Assembly: GCA_963788115.1 (NCBI GenBank)
Contig: CAWBFD010000004.1
Coordinates: 1,612,001 to 1,676,000 of the forward strand
Reading direction: 5' to 3'
Origin: CAWBFD01 sp963788115
GTDB taxonomy: Bacteria > Actinomycetota > Thermoleophilia > Solirubrobacterales > 70-9
Length of the DNA stretch: 64,000 nt
Shown: positions 32,694 to 39,995 of the stretch, piece after piece
How positions within the stretch are numbered: the stretch's first letter is position 1
How the letters are laid out: each line of letters starts with the position of its first letter
Notes under the pieces: generated by a model
What the model saw: the letters and a program-made list of their open reading frames with translations, nothing else
Told to the model about the DNA's origin: nothing
Database searches by the model: none
Made by a program: the position numbers and the translations under genes

Positions 32694-34946
32694 CTATCGC
32701 CGGCCCCGGCTTCGCTCGCGCCCGCGGCCGCCGCCGTCGAGTCGCTCGCGCCCGCGGCCGCCGCCGTCGCGCCCGCCGCCCCGGCGGGGACCCGGATCGC
32801 CGGTGCCGACCTTCGCCAGCTCCTCTGCGCTCTTGCCCGCGACAGAGGGGTCGTTGGAGAGGCGAAGGCCGATGCGACCCCGCTCGGGATCGACCTCGAC
32901 CACGGTCACGTCCAGCTCATCGCCGGGCGAGAGCACGTCCTCGACCGCTCCGACCCGCTCACCGGGCTTGACGTTCGAGATATGGAGCAGGCCGTCGGTG
33001 CCCTTCGTCAGCTCGACGAACGCCCCGAAATTGGTCGTCTTCACGACCTTGCCGGTGAACCGGTCGCCGACCTCGGCCTCCTTGGTCATCGACTCGATCC
33101 GATCGATGCACGCCTTGACGAGCTTGCCGTTCGGTGCATAGACGCGGACGGTGCCGTCGTCGTCGATGTCGATCTCGGCCTCGAACTCGTCCTGCAGCGC
33201 GCGAATCGTCTCGCCGCCCTTGCCGATGACGGCCCCGATCTTCTCCGGGTCGATCTTGATCTGCTCGATCCGGGGCGCGAAGTCGGACAGCTCCTCGCGG
33301 GGCTCCGGGATCGTCTCCAGCATCTTCTCCAGGATGAACACGCGGCCTCGGCGTGCCTGCTCCAGCGCGTCCCGCAGGATCTCGAACGTGACGCCCGAGA
33401 TCTTGATGTCCATCTGCAGCGCGGTGATCCCATCGGCATTGCCCGCGACCTTGAAGTCCATGTCGCCGAGGTGATCCTCGACGCCGGCAATGTCGGTTAG
33501 CACGACGTGATCGTCGCCCTCCTTGATCAGGCCCATGGCGACCCCGGCCACCGGATCGGACACCGGGACCCCGGCGGCCATCAGCGCCATCGAGGACGCG
33601 CAGACCGAGCCCATGGACGAGGAGCCGTTGGACTCGAGCGTGTCGGAGACGATCCGGATCACGTAGGGGAAGTCGTCCTCACCCGGGATCGTCGGCGCGA
33701 GTGCCCGCTCCGCGAGCGCCCCGTGCCCGATGTCGCGGCGCTTGGGCCCACGCATGAACCCGGCCTCTCCTACCGAGAACGGCGGGAAGTTGTAGTGGTG
33801 CCAGAACCGCTTCGACTCCGACAGGCCGAGGTTGTCGACCTTCATGTCCATGCGGCTGGTGCCGAGCGCCACGGAAGACAGGATCTGGGTCTCGCCCCTC
33901 GTGAACAGGGCCGAGCCGTGTGCGCGGGGGGCAACGTCCACCTCGCACTCGATCGGTCGGATCTCGTCCTCACCGCGGCCGTCGGGGCGCTTCTTGTCGA
34001 TCGCGATCCGCCGCCGGATGATCTCCTTCTCCAGCGTGTCGAAGGCTCGTGAGACCTCGCTGCGCTGCTCCGGATCGGGCTCACCGTCCACCGGTGTCGG
34101 CGCATAGGCCTCCAACACCGCCAATTCGACCTCCTTGGCGGCATCCTGCCGGGCGAGCTTCTCCGGGATCTGGGTGGCCTCGTCGAGCTTGGTCCCGTGC
34201 GAGGCACGGATGCGCTCGACCAGCTCGGCGTCCACCGCGGGCTCATCGACCTCGAGCTTCTCCTTGCCCGCCACACTCCGCAGCTCCTCGATCGTGCCGA
34301 CGATCTTGCGAATCTCGCCATGGGCGATGTCGAGGGCGTCGAGGACCTCGGCCTCCGAGACTCCGGAGGCGCCGCACTCGACCATCAAAATCGCTTCCTC
34401 GGAGCCGGAGACGATCAGATCCATCTCCAGGTCCTCGAGGCTCTCCTCCTCCGGGTTGATGACGAAGTCGCCGTCGAGCTTCCCGATTCGCACCGCTCCC
34501 ACATAGCCCGGAAGCGGGATGGGCGAGATCGCCAGCGCCGCCGAGGCGCCGTTCATCGCAAGGATGTCGTAGGGGTGGACGTGGTCGACCGAGAGCGGCT
34601 GGCAGACCAGCTGCGTCTCGTAGTGCCATCCCTTGGGGAACAGCGGCCGCACCGGCCGGTCGATCATCCGCGCGGTCAGCGTCGCCTTCTCCCCCGCCCG
34701 CGCCTCGCGCCGGAAGAAGGAGCCCGGGATCTTGCCCGCGGCGTAATGCTTCTCCTCAACGTCGACCGTGAGCGGCAGGAAGTCGACATCGCGAAGGTTC
34801 CCAACCGTCGCGGTGCAGAGGACCATGGTGTCGCCGCTGCGTACGACGACGGCTCCGCTCGCCTGCCGGGCGAGCTTGCCGGTCTCGATTGAGATCTCGC
34901 TGGTGCCGATCTCAGCCGAGACGCGGCGCACATCAAACATGCTCAT
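32694..34946 (-). CDS. pnp: Polyribonucleotide nucleotidyltransferase (PNPase)
   Basis: PNPase degrades RNA 3'-5' phosphorolytically and can add tails. Two RNase PH domains are visible: the first with FFRREARAGEKATLTARMIDRPVRPLF, the second with RPDGRGEDEIRPIECEVD and VPVSDPVAGVAMGLI. They are followed by a KH domain (GAVIGKGGETIRAL), an S1 domain (VGDRFTGKVVKTTNFGAFVEL) and a Gly/Arg-rich tail ending RERSRGRR. The length, 750 aa, is normal. The tail is probably an RNA-binding extension. Confidence 0.97.
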   Translation of the reverse strand: MSMFDVRRVSAEIGTSEISIETGKLARQASGAVVVRSGDTMVLCTATVGNLRDVDFLPLTVDVEEKHYAAGKIPGSFFRREARAGEKATLTARMIDRPVRPLFPKGWHYETQLVCQPLSVDHVHPYDILAMNGASAALAISPIPLPGYVGAVRIGKLDGDFVINPEEESLEDLEMDLIVSGSEEAILMVECGASGVSEAEVLDALDIAHGEIRKIVGTIEELRSVAGKEKLEVDEPAVDAELVERIRASHGTKLDEATQIPEKLARQDAAKEVELAVLEAYAPTPVDGEPDPEQRSEVSRAFDTLEKEIIRRRIAIDKKRPDGRGEDEIRPIECEVDVAPRAHGSALFTRGETQILSSVALGTSRMDMKVDNLGLSESKRFWHHYNFPPFSVGEAGFMRGPKRRDIGHGALAERALAPTIPGEDDFPYVIRIVSDTLESNGSSSMGSVCASSMALMAAGVPVSDPVAGVAMGLIKEGDDHVVLTDIAGVEDHLGDMDFKVAGNADGITALQMDIKISGVTFEILRDALEQARRGRVFILEKMLETIPEPREELSDFAPRIEQIKIDPEKIGAVIGKGGETIRALQDEFEAEIDIDDDGTVRVYAPNGKLVKACIDRIESMTKEAEVGDRFTGKVVKTTNFGAFVELTKGTDGLLHISNVKPGERVGAVEDVLSPGDELDVTVVEVDPERGRIGLRLSNDPSVAGKSAEELAKVGTGDPGPRRGGGRDGGGRGRERLDGGGRGRERSRGRR

Positions 34947-34995
34947 GTATTCGCTTGTTCCTTTCGGCCATCCGGTTGACGGCCCATATCTCTCA

Positions 34996-35007
34996 GAACT
35001 CTCGTTC
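34996..35007. promoter_or_regulatory. GAAC-N4-GTTC palindrome upstream of pnp (SOS-box-like)
   Basis: GAACTCTCGTTC, extended to AGAAC-N4-GTTCT, has the core layout of Gram-positive LexA boxes (GAAC-N4-GTTC). It lies about 50 bp upstream of the pnp start. A nested CGTTC/GAACG dyad overlaps it. No lexA is in the window and recA lacks an obvious match, so the LexA reading is weak. Confidence 0.25.
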
Positions 35008-35026
35008 TCGAACGCATGCGATGTTA

Positions 35027-35530
35027 CTAAGACGGTCCCGACCCGATCAGGACTGTCGCGAGGTCGCCGCCGACCGGCGACCCATCGAAGAAGGCGGCCG
35101 GAGTCCCCGCAACCCCTGCGCGGATCCCGCTCTCAAAGTCGTCGCGCACCCGCTGGGCCACCCGGTCGGAGCGCCGATCTCGATTGAACGCCTCGAGATC
35201 CAGGCCGAGGCGTTCCGCGCGCTCCCACAGGTGAGGATCGTCGACCCGTCCGCGGTCGAGGTAGATCGAGTCGACCATGTCCCAGAAGGAGTCCTCGCGC
35301 TGGGATGAGGCGGCCTCGGTCGCGGCGTGAAGGACGGGCGCGCGGGGGTGCTTGCTCGCGACCGGGAAGTGGCGGAGGACGAGGCGCAGCGGCAGCTCGC
35401 GGATCCGCACCCAGGCCGCCGCGCAATGCGGACACGCGAGGTCAAGGTAGAGGATGACCTCCCGCCCCTCGCCGCGAACGTGATCGCCGGGACTGATCGG
35501 GGGCGGTGGCGCGCTGGTGAGCCTGGTCAC
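35027..35530 (-). CDS. DsbA-like thioredoxin-fold protein
   Basis: The 167-aa protein shows a CPHC redox motif in LYLDLACPHCAAAW, then an all-helical insert (ATEAASSQREDSFWDMVDSIY...LGLDLEAFNRD) and the cis-Pro segment GVAGTPAAFFDG. This is the layout of DsbA/DSBA-like oxidoreductases. There is no signal peptide, so it is probably cytoplasmic. It overlaps the peroxiredoxin gene by 4 bp, suggesting a redox partnership, for instance as its reductant. Both are inserted between rpsO and pnp. Confidence 0.85.
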   Translation of the reverse strand: MTRLTSAPPPPISPGDHVRGEGREVILYLDLACPHCAAAWVRIRELPLRLVLRHFPVASKHPRAPVLHAATEAASSQREDSFWDMVDSIYLDRGRVDDPHLWERAERLGLDLEAFNRDRRSDRVAQRVRDDFESGIRAGVAGTPAAFFDGSPVGGDLATVLIGSGPS

Positions 35531-35997
35531 TTAGCGGGAGGCTGGGAGGCCGCAAGCGCGTCGAAGATCAGGTTCGCACCCGGGATCTCGCGCGGCGTGG
35601 GCGCGGCATGCGCCCAACGCACGATGCTCTCCTCGTCGATCAGGACTAGCGAGCGGTTCGCGGTGCCGTAGTCCTCGAGATAGGCGCCGTAGGCCCGCGC
35701 CACCTCCCCCTTCGGGTGAAAGTCGGCGAGCAGCGTGAAGTCAACCCCGAGCCGCTCCCTGAAGGCGGCGTGCGCCCAGATGTGGTCGACGCTGATCCCG
35801 ACGAGCTCGGCACCGGCCGCGTCGATCTCGCCCTTCACCTCCTGGTAGATCGAGAGCTGGTCCGAGCAAACGGGGCTGAAGTCGGCCGGATAGAAGCAGA
35901 GCATGAGCTTGCGCCCGGCATAGTCCGCGAGCGAGACCTTGTTCCCGTCGTGGTCACGGAGCGTGAAGTCCGGCGCCGCCGTCCCCGGCTCGATCAC
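35527..35997 (-). CDS. Peroxiredoxin (AhpC/Bcp-like)
   Basis: The protein (156 aa) begins GTAAPDFTLRDHDGNKVSLADY and has the peroxidatic Cys in YPADFSPVCSDQ, with the supporting Arg in ANRSLVLID. A second Cys is not obvious, so it may be a 1-Cys or AhpE-like enzyme needing an external thiol. The overlapping DsbA-like gene could supply it. It is separated from rpsO by 6 bp and is probably co-transcribed with it. Confidence 0.93.
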   Translation of the reverse strand: MIEPGTAAPDFTLRDHDGNKVSLADYAGRKLMLCFYPADFSPVCSDQLSIYQEVKGEIDAAGAELVGISVDHIWAHAAFRERLGVDFTLLADFHPKGEVARAYGAYLEDYGTANRSLVLIDEESIVRWAHAAPTPREIPGANLIFDALAASQPPAK

Positions 35998-36003
35998 GGA
36001 TAT

Positions 36004-36273
36004 CTAGCGACGCAGGCCGAGCTCGGACACCAGGCTGCGATAGCGCTCGATGTCGGAGCGCTCCAGGTACCGCAGCAGCCGCCGCCGCTTGCCGACCAGC
36101 ATGAGCAGGCCGCGACGCGAGTGGTGGTCCTTGCGGTGGGTCCGCAGGTGCTCGGTCAGCTCGTTGATGCGCTCCGTGAGCAGGGCGACCTGGACCTCGG
36201 CCGAGCCGGTGTCGCCATCCGAGCGCCCGTACTTGCCGGCCAGCTCCTGCTTCCTTTCCTTGGTCAAAGTCAT
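36004..36273 (-). CDS. rpsO: 30S ribosomal protein S15
   Basis: The 89-aa sequence is S15 throughout: GRSDGDTGSAEVQVALLTERI, then LTEHLRTHRKDHHSRRGLLML, then KRRRLLRYLERSDIERYRSL. S15 binds the central 16S rRNA domain early in 30S assembly and in several bacteria represses its own mRNA. rpsO is normally next to pnp, but here the peroxiredoxin and DsbA-like genes come between. The leader (36274-36362) contains two hairpins. Confidence 0.98.
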   Translation of the reverse strand: MTLTKERKQELAGKYGRSDGDTGSAEVQVALLTERINELTEHLRTHRKDHHSRRGLLMLVGKRRRLLRYLERSDIERYRSLVSELGLRR

Positions 36274-36316
36274 GTCTTGATGGATCGAGGTCCGCTTTGC
36301 TTCCTAAATAACTTGC

Positions 36317-36333
36317 GGGCGCCTTCGGCGCCC
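36317..36333. promoter_or_regulatory. Hairpin in the rpsO leader
   Basis: A perfect 7-bp stem GGGCGCC/GGCGCCC with a 3-base loop lies in the ribF-rpsO gap, about 45 bp upstream of the rpsO start. A second dyad, GGAGCT/AGCTCC, lies at about 36349-36362. They could be an S15 autoregulatory structure, an attenuator or a weak terminator for the upstream genes; there is no clear T-run. Confidence 0.35.
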
Positions 36334-36362
36334 TTACATGCTGCTTTCGGAGCTAAAGCTCC

Positions 36363-37268
36363 TCACCGGAATGCCCGGCGCGGCGGCGGAGAGAAGCTAG
36401 CACACAGCTCCCTGGCCTCCTCGACGTCGCGGTGCATCTGCTCGACCAGAGCCTCGGCGCTAGAAAAGCGCTTCTCGCCACGCAGCCGGGCGATGAACGC
36501 GAGCCGCAGGATCTTCCCGTAGAGGTCGATCTCCTCGTCGATCAGGTAGGTCTCCACCAGCACCCCCCGCCCGGTCTCGAAGGTCGGGCGGACCCCGATG
36601 TTGACCGCGGCGGGCATGCCGTTGGCGAACGCCGCGTAGACGCCGTGGCCGGGGCAGACCAAGTGGTCGGGCGGCACCAGGTTCGCCGTCGGGAAGCCCA
36701 GCTCGCGCCCACGCCGGTCGCCCTCGACGACGGGGCCCTCAAACAGGAACGGGGCGCCGAGGCACCGCATCGCACTCTCCACGTCGCCGGCCGCGAGCAG
36801 GGCGCGGATCCGGCTCGACGACACCGTCTCGCCGTCGACCTCGATCAGCGGCACCACCCGCGTCTCGAACTCCTCCCGCGCGGACAGAAGCTGGGGATCC
36901 CCCTTCGCCCGCTTGCCGAAGCGGAAGTTCTCGCCGACGGACACGCGCTCGGCGCCCAGCGCGTCGACGAGGATCCGCGAGCAGAACTCCTCGGCCTCGA
37001 TCTCGGAGAAGGGCCGGTCGAACGGGATCACGACGAGCTCCTCCACGCCCAGGCCCTCGATCACGTCACGCTTGATCTGAAACGGCATGATCAGCTTCGG
37101 CTCGGCCTCCGGGTGGATGACATGGATCGGATGCGGGTCGAAGGTGAGCACGGTGTCGGCCGCGTCGATCACCTCTCGATGACCGACGTGTACGCCATCG
37201 AAGAAGCCCATGGCGACGTGGCGCCGGCGCGGACGCGCATCGGGAAGGCGGGTCACGGTGAGGCTCAC
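36363..37268 (-). CDS. ribF: Bifunctional riboflavin kinase/FAD synthetase
   Basis: I choose GTG at 37268 (VSLTVTRLPDARPRRRHVAMG) because the longer open frame would run deep into truB. The N-terminal nucleotidyltransferase domain has GFFDGVHVGHREVID, LTFDPHP, and later the SSSRIR motif. The C-terminal kinase domain has GFPTANLVPPD and NIGVRPTFE with VETYLIDEEIDLYG. The enzyme makes FMN and then FAD. The truB-ribF-rpsO order is the common actinobacterial one. Confidence 0.95.
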   Translation of the reverse strand: MSLTVTRLPDARPRRRHVAMGFFDGVHVGHREVIDAADTVLTFDPHPIHVIHPEAEPKLIMPFQIKRDVIEGLGVEELVVIPFDRPFSEIEAEEFCSRILVDALGAERVSVGENFRFGKRAKGDPQLLSAREEFETRVVPLIEVDGETVSSSRIRALLAAGDVESAMRCLGAPFLFEGPVVEGDRRGRELGFPTANLVPPDHLVCPGHGVYAAFANGMPAAVNIGVRPTFETGRGVLVETYLIDEEIDLYGKILRLAFIARLRGEKRFSSAEALVEQMHRDVEEARELCASFSPPPRRAFR

Positions 37269-37284
37269 GGCCCGCAAGACCCTT

Positions 37285-38082
37285 TCATGCGAGCACCACC
37301 TCCGGTCGGAGCGCACCCTCCCGGCTGCGCGCAATCGCGATCAGCGCGCCCCGCGAGGTGAGGCGCACCGCCTCCCCCTCGGGCGCGTCGCCGGCGGGCA
37401 GCGCGACCCCGTGCGAGGCGCGCTTCGTCTCATCGTCGGAGAGTTCGCGAGCCGGGATGAACGAGAGCGCCTCGTTCGGTGCGAGCGGACGCTCCGACGC
37501 GGCCTCGACGGAGAACGGGCCGATCGCGACGCGCCTCAGGCGCTCGCAGTACGCGTCCTCGAGCGTCTCGATGAGCGCCCGAACGTAGGTGCCGGCCGAG
37601 CATTCGATCTCGAACTCGGCACGCTCCGGGTCGGAGCCCACGAGCTCCGATCGGTACACCTCGACCCTGCGCTCAGGGGTCTCGATCCGCTCGCCCCGGT
37701 GGGCGCGCCGGTAGAGCCGCTCGCCGCCGACCTTGACGGCGGAGGTCATCGGCACCCGCTGGCGGATGCGCCCGGTCGGAAGCTCGAGCGTCTCCGGCAG
37801 GACGCCGGTCTCGGTCAGCTCGCCGTCCGGGTCCGCGGTCGTCGAGCGCCACCCAAGGCGGGCCACCGCGAGGTAGGTCTTCGGGAGGGGGAGCAGGTAG
37901 CGCTGCAGTCGCGTGGCCCGCCCCAGCAGGACGAGCAGGAGCCCGGTCGCGAACGGGTCCAGGGTGCCCGCGTGGCCGACCCTGCCGCTCCGCTCGCGGC
38001 GTACGCGCGCGACAACATCGTGCGACGTGATGCCCGCCGACTTATCGACCAGCAGGATTCCGGCGGAAGCGCTCTCACTCAC
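37285..38082 (-). CDS. truB: tRNA pseudouridine(55) synthase
   Basis: TruB makes the pseudouridine at position 55 of the tRNA T-loop. The catalytic Asp is in GHAGTLDPFATGLLLVLLGRA, preceded by GILLVDKSAGITSHDVV, and followed by KTYLAVARLG and IECSAGTYVRALIE. The length, 265 aa, is slightly short of E. coli TruB, and the C-terminal part has a PUA-like segment. It lies 7 bp after nrnA on the same strand. Confidence 0.96.
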   Translation of the reverse strand: MSESASAGILLVDKSAGITSHDVVARVRRERSGRVGHAGTLDPFATGLLLVLLGRATRLQRYLLPLPKTYLAVARLGWRSTTADPDGELTETGVLPETLELPTGRIRQRVPMTSAVKVGGERLYRRAHRGERIETPERRVEVYRSELVGSDPERAEFEIECSAGTYVRALIETLEDAYCERLRRVAIGPFSVEAASERPLAPNEALSFIPARELSDDETKRASHGVALPAGDAPEGEAVRLTSRGALIAIARSREGALRPEVVLA

Positions 38083-38089
38083 CGCCCGG

Positions 38090-39106
38090 TCAGAGCGGGA
38101 GCGATCGGATCTCGCCGCGCAGGAACTCGACCACCTCGGGGTAGGTGAGATCGGTCGAGAACCCGGCCGCGCGCTGGTGCCCGCCGCCGCCGTGAACGCG
38201 GGCGATCGCCGAGACGTCCACGGCGCCGTCGGTCGAGCGCAGGCTGACCTTGCGCGCCGGTGAAGCGTCCGGCCGGTCGCGGACGATCGCCGCCACCCGG
38301 GTGCCCTCGATCGCCCGGAGGTAGTCGATCACTCCCTCGGTGTAGAGCTCGCTGGTCCCGGTTTCCGCGTAATCGTCGGCTGAGATGTAGGCGATCGCGA
38401 GCTTGCCGTCCTCGAACCGCTCGATCCGGTCGAGCGCCCTGGAGATCAACCGCAGCTTCTCGATCGGCACGCGCTCGTACAGGCGGCGGTAGGTGTCGTG
38501 GACGTCCACCCCCGCCTCGATCAGCGCCGCTGCGATCTCGTGCGTGCGGGCGTCGGCGTTCTCGTACATGAACCGGCCGGTGTCGGTGATCAGACCGACG
38601 TAGAGCGCGCTGGCGATCTGCGGGGTGATCTCGACCTCCAGCAGGCCCGCCAGGTCATAGATGATCTCCGCGGTGCTGGAGGCCTCGGTGTCGACCAGGT
38701 TGACGCTGCCGAAGCGGGTGTTGTCGTGGTGATGGTCGATGTTGAGTAGGTGGGCGCCGTCGCGGCGCAGGAAGCTCGCGTCGGTGCGGTCGATGTTCCC
38801 GCAGTCGAGGAAGACCAGCACCCGATCGACCAGGTCAGCGGGCGGCTCGTGGAAGACCTCCTCCAGGGGGAGGAAGCGGTACTCGACCGGAAGCGGGAAC
38901 TCGCTCGCCGGCAGGAACATCACCGAGTCCTTCCCGAGCTGGAGGAGGATGTGATGCATCGCCAGCAGCGAGCCGAGCGCGTCGCCGTCGACGCCGCTGT
39001 GGGTGGTGATCAGGAACCGCTGCGCGGTCTGCAACTCGTGCACGACACGAGCCATCGCATCGGCTCGATCGGTATCACCCCCCGGTGCCGTTGCCACCTC
39101 GCTCAC
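38090..39106 (-). CDS. nrnA: DHH/DHHA1 phosphoesterase (NrnA-type nanoRNase/pAp phosphatase)
   Basis: The N-terminal DHH domain has THSGVDGDALGSLLAM, FLDCGNIDRTD and the name motif DHHHDN. The C-terminal DHHA1 domain ends with the GGGHQRAAGF motif. Proteins of this type degrade 2-5 nt RNA oligomers and dephosphorylate 3'-phosphoadenosine 5'-phosphate. At 338 aa it is the usual length. It lies between rbfA and truB, its usual position in Firmicutes and Actinobacteria. Confidence 0.95.
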   Translation of the reverse strand: MSEVATAPGGDTDRADAMARVVHELQTAQRFLITTHSGVDGDALGSLLAMHHILLQLGKDSVMFLPASEFPLPVEYRFLPLEEVFHEPPADLVDRVLVFLDCGNIDRTDASFLRRDGAHLLNIDHHHDNTRFGSVNLVDTEASSTAEIIYDLAGLLEVEITPQIASALYVGLITDTGRFMYENADARTHEIAAALIEAGVDVHDTYRRLYERVPIEKLRLISRALDRIERFEDGKLAIAYISADDYAETGTSELYTEGVIDYLRAIEGTRVAAIVRDRPDASPARKVSLRSTDGAVDVSAIARVHGGGGHQRAAGFSTDLTYPEVVEFLRGEIRSLPL

Positions 39107-39137
39107 TCAACCCCCCGGTCTGGCGCTCGCCCGGCGT

Positions 39138-39515
39138 TCAACGGTCCTCCTCTTGCCTCCCACTCGCATCCAACAGCCTCGAGATCCGCATGCCGCGTTC
39201 CGGGGTGTCGTCGTAGTGAAAGCTGAGAGTAGGCGTGCGCTTGATCCGCATCTGGCGCGCGACGGCCGACTGCAACACACCGTGCGATGAGCGCAGCGCC
39301 GCGAGGCTGGCCTGGCGCTCTCTCTCGTCGCCGAGCACGCTGACGAACACGCGCGCGGCGCGCAGGTCGGGACTGGTGTCGATGGATGTCACGGTCACGA
39401 ATCCGATTCGGGGATCGTCGAGCTCGCCTGCGATTGCATCCCCGATTACCTCGCGCATGACCTCGTTCACACGACGCATGCGCTCGGAACCACCTTTGCT
39501 TCGCGCTCGGCCCAA
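39138..39515 (-). CDS. rbfA: Ribosome-binding factor A
   Basis: RbfA is a KH-fold protein that helps mature the 5' end of 16S rRNA in the 30S subunit. The sequence shows RMRRVNEVMREVIGDAIAGEL, DPRIGFVTVTSIDTSPDLRAARVFVSVLG and LSFHYDDTPERGMRISRLLD. The start is a TTG at 39515, placed 8 nt after a perfect AAGGAG; the alternative ATG just upstream is out of frame. The length, 125 aa, is normal. Confidence 0.95.
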   Translation of the reverse strand: MGRARSKGGSERMRRVNEVMREVIGDAIAGELDDPRIGFVTVTSIDTSPDLRAARVFVSVLGDERERQASLAALRSSHGVLQSAVARQMRIKRTPTLSFHYDDTPERGMRISRLLDASGRQEEDR

Positions 39516-39616
39516 GTTTCATGCTCCTTGTCAGAGCCTCGCGCACGGAGGCATGGTCGAGCGACTATAGCTCGCACTACGACGTGCCCCCGCGTCGGAA
39601 ATCACCGCCACTGGCG

Positions 39617-39654
39617 CGAAATGGGCCATATAGAGCCATATAGCGCCAATTTCG
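39617..39654. repeat. 10-bp tandem repeats inside a 6-bp inverted repeat
   Basis: Three units with period 10 follow each other: GCCATATAGA, GCCATATAGC and GCCAATTTCG (39625-39654). They are enclosed by CGAAAT (39617-39622) and ATTTCG (39649-39654). The tract is AT-rich for this genome and lies in the 146-bp ylxP-rbfA gap, about 100 bp upstream of the rbfA start. It looks like a protein-binding site or a small leader hairpin. Confidence 0.5.
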
Positions 39655-39661
39655 GCCGCGA

Positions 39662-39961
39662 TCAACTGCGCAGGTCCTCCAGGCTCAGGAGATCGCGCTC
39701 GAACGAGCAGCCGTCCGGGCAGCGGGACTCGACGAAGCGCTCGAGCTCGTCGGCGCGGGCCGCGACGCCTCCGTCCCCGACGAGGGCGCAGATCAGCGTG
39801 GTGCGCTGCCAGGTGTCGTGCCCGTCGGTCTCGGCGACGGCGGCGCCGAAGCGCTGTCGCAGCTGCGTCTTCAGCGAGTGGAGCTGCTTGCGCTTGCCCT
39901 TGAGGTCCTGGGACTGGCCGAAGTGCAGCCGCGCCTCGACCAGGCAGAGGTACGCGCTCAC
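39662..39961 (-). CDS. DUF503/YlxP family protein
   Basis: The 99-aa protein begins AYLCLVEARLHFGQSQDLKGKRKQLHSLK and continues with LRQRFGAAVAETDGHDTWQRTTL, matching the DUF503 (YlxP) family. It sits between infB and rbfA, the usual place of ylxP in the nusA-infB operon. The fold is ferredoxin-like and homologues have been linked to ribosome maturation, but the biochemical role is unsettled. Start is ATG at 39961. Confidence 0.9.
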   Translation of the reverse strand: MSAYLCLVEARLHFGQSQDLKGKRKQLHSLKTQLRQRFGAAVAETDGHDTWQRTTLICALVGDGGVAARADELERFVESRCPDGCSFERDLLSLEDLRS

Positions 39962-39995
39962 CCCGCAAAGGTAGGCGATCGCGGCCGGCGGGGAT

